Source: Mesorhizobium sp. ORS 3428
GTDB lineage: Bacteria > Pseudomonadota > Alphaproteobacteria > Rhizobiales > Rhizobiaceae
Direction of reading: 5' to 3'
Assembly (NCBI RefSeq): GCF_001854785.1
Contig: NZ_MDFL01000112.1
Location: forward strand, 25,562-30,832
DNA length: 5,271 nucleotides
The notes below the pieces were generated by a model, which searched no databases, had not been told where the DNA came from, and worked only from the letters and a program-made list of their open reading frames with translations. Each line of letters begins with the position of its first letter. Positions within the stretch are counted from its first letter, which is position 1. This document shows, one piece after another, positions 4,651 through 5,271 of the stretch. A program made the translations under genes and the position numbers.

Positions 4651-5271
4651 CTATTTCGGCCTCTTGAACGTCTTCCGCTCCGCTTCCACCTCGGCCCGGC
4701 AGACACAGCCTTCGAGATGGTCATTGACCAGGCCCATCGCCTGCATGAAGGCATAGACGGTCGTCGGGCCGACAAAGCTCCAGCCGCGCTTCTTGAGTTC
4801 CTTCGAGATCCTGACCGAGACCGCCGTCGTCGGATTGGCGCGCAGATGCGCGAGGTCGATGACCGTCGGCCGCTCGTCGGGACCCGGCTCGAACTTCCAG
4901 AACCATGCCGCCAGCGAGCCGGCCTCGTCGGCGAGCTCGCGGGCGCGCCTGGCATTGTTGATGGTCGAGACGATCTTGCCGCGATGGCGGATGATGCCGG
5001 CATTGCCGAGCAGGCGCTCGACATCCTCGTCGGTAAAGCGTGCCACCTTGTCGAAGTCGAAGCCAGCGAAGGCCTCGCGGAAATTCTCGCGCTTGCGCAG
5101 GATGGTCAGCCACGAGAGGCCCGACTGGAAACCTTCGAGGCAGATCTTCTCGAACAGCCGGCGATCCTCGGCCACCGGCCGGCCCCATTCGTGGTCATGA
5201 TAGTGCAGGTAGTCCGGCAGATTGCCGTGCCAGAAGCAGCGCGCGATACCGTCGGGCCCGTCGAGCAGGCC
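4651..5271 (-). CDS. tag: 3-methyladenine DNA glycosylase I (Tag), N-terminus cut by the window edge
   Basis: Tag (EC 3.2.2.20) removes 3-methyladenine from alkylated DNA, starting base excision repair. The frame is open from the TAG at 4653-4651 to the right edge: 206 codons reading GLLDGPDGIARCFWHGNLPD, then YLHYHDHEWGRPVAEDRRLF and onward. A GTG at 5175-5173 is an internal valine in the conserved block HDHEWGRPV, not the start. Zinc-site residues known from E. coli Tag are present: Cys of ARCFW, His of HYHDHEWG, and His plus Cys of NDHLEGC near the C-terminus. The pocket segment CLEGFQSGLSWLTILRKREN keeps the Glu and Trp corresponding to E38 and W46 of E. coli, and Tyr before HDHEWG matches Y16. 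KKRGWSFVGPTTVYAFMQAM also matches the family. Since E. coli Tag has its first zinc Cys at residue 4, probably only a few residues are missing. It converges with the small gene. Confidence 0.95.
   Translation of the reverse strand, partial: GLLDGPDGIARCFWHGNLPDYLHYHDHEWGRPVAEDRRLFEKICLEGFQSGLSWLTILRKRENFREAFAGFDFDKVARFTDEDVERLLGNAGIIRHRGKIVSTINNARRARELADEAGSLAAWFWKFEPGPDERPTVIDLAHLRANPTTAVSVRISKELKKRGWSFVGPTTVYAFMQAMGLVNDHLEGCVCRAEVEAERKTFKRPK

Noticed and set aside
4651..5175. Start of tag at the GTG at 5175-5173
   Set aside because: The frame stays open upstream, and the conserved HYHDHEWG block with a zinc-site Cys lies before this codon, so the gene begins outside the window.

Overview
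The window is high-GC DNA with strong G/C bias at third codon positions. It carries a hisS-hisZ-hisG cluster of the kind found in Rhizobiales. The HisRS has alphaproteobacterial features, ATP phosphoribosyltransferase is the short HisG plus HisZ type, and the gaps hold mosaic palindromic elements. Together these suggest a rhizobial alphaproteobacterium, most likely Mesorhizobium or a relative. The genus is inferred from protein character and repeat style, not from a database search.

Layout, left to right. Positions 1-69 (minus strand) hold the first 23 codons of an unrecognised gene that leaves the window. Positions 70-265 are almost entirely a folded palindromic element (IR1). hisG (266-958), hisZ (955-2076) and hisS (2248-3813) all lie on the minus strand, so transcription order is hisS, hisZ, hisG. 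hisZ and hisG overlap by ATGA. hisS and hisZ are separated by 171 bp that is nearly all a second palindromic element (IR2). The 474-bp gap 3814-4287 separates hisS from a divergent small gene. It holds a hisS leader with four GCAAACG heptamers, a very regular ~167-bp inverted repeat (IR3), and a less GC-rich segment with repeated CGAAACAA octamers. A 79-codon ORF (4288-4527, plus) encodes a small protein with one predicted C-terminal membrane helix. A fourth palindromic element (IR4) lies between it and the convergent gene tag (4651-5271, minus), which is cut at its N-terminus by the window edge.

How the genes work together. HisS charges tRNA-His. HisZ, a HisRS paralogue without the anticodon-binding domain, combines with the short HisG to form ATP phosphoribosyltransferase, the first and histidine-inhibited step of histidine synthesis. 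The operon therefore joins histidine use and histidine production. Tag (3-methyladenine DNA glycosylase I) is a separate DNA-repair gene.

The protein-coding content is ordinary. The more interesting signals are non-coding: palindromic elements fill most intergenic space, one supplies the hisG stop codon, and another supplies and could sequester the hisZ ribosome-binding site. The hisS leader also has repeated heptamers able to form mutually exclusive pairings. I found no RNA genes, CRISPR arrays, insertion sequences or phage genes, and no clear evidence of a wholly new protein system.
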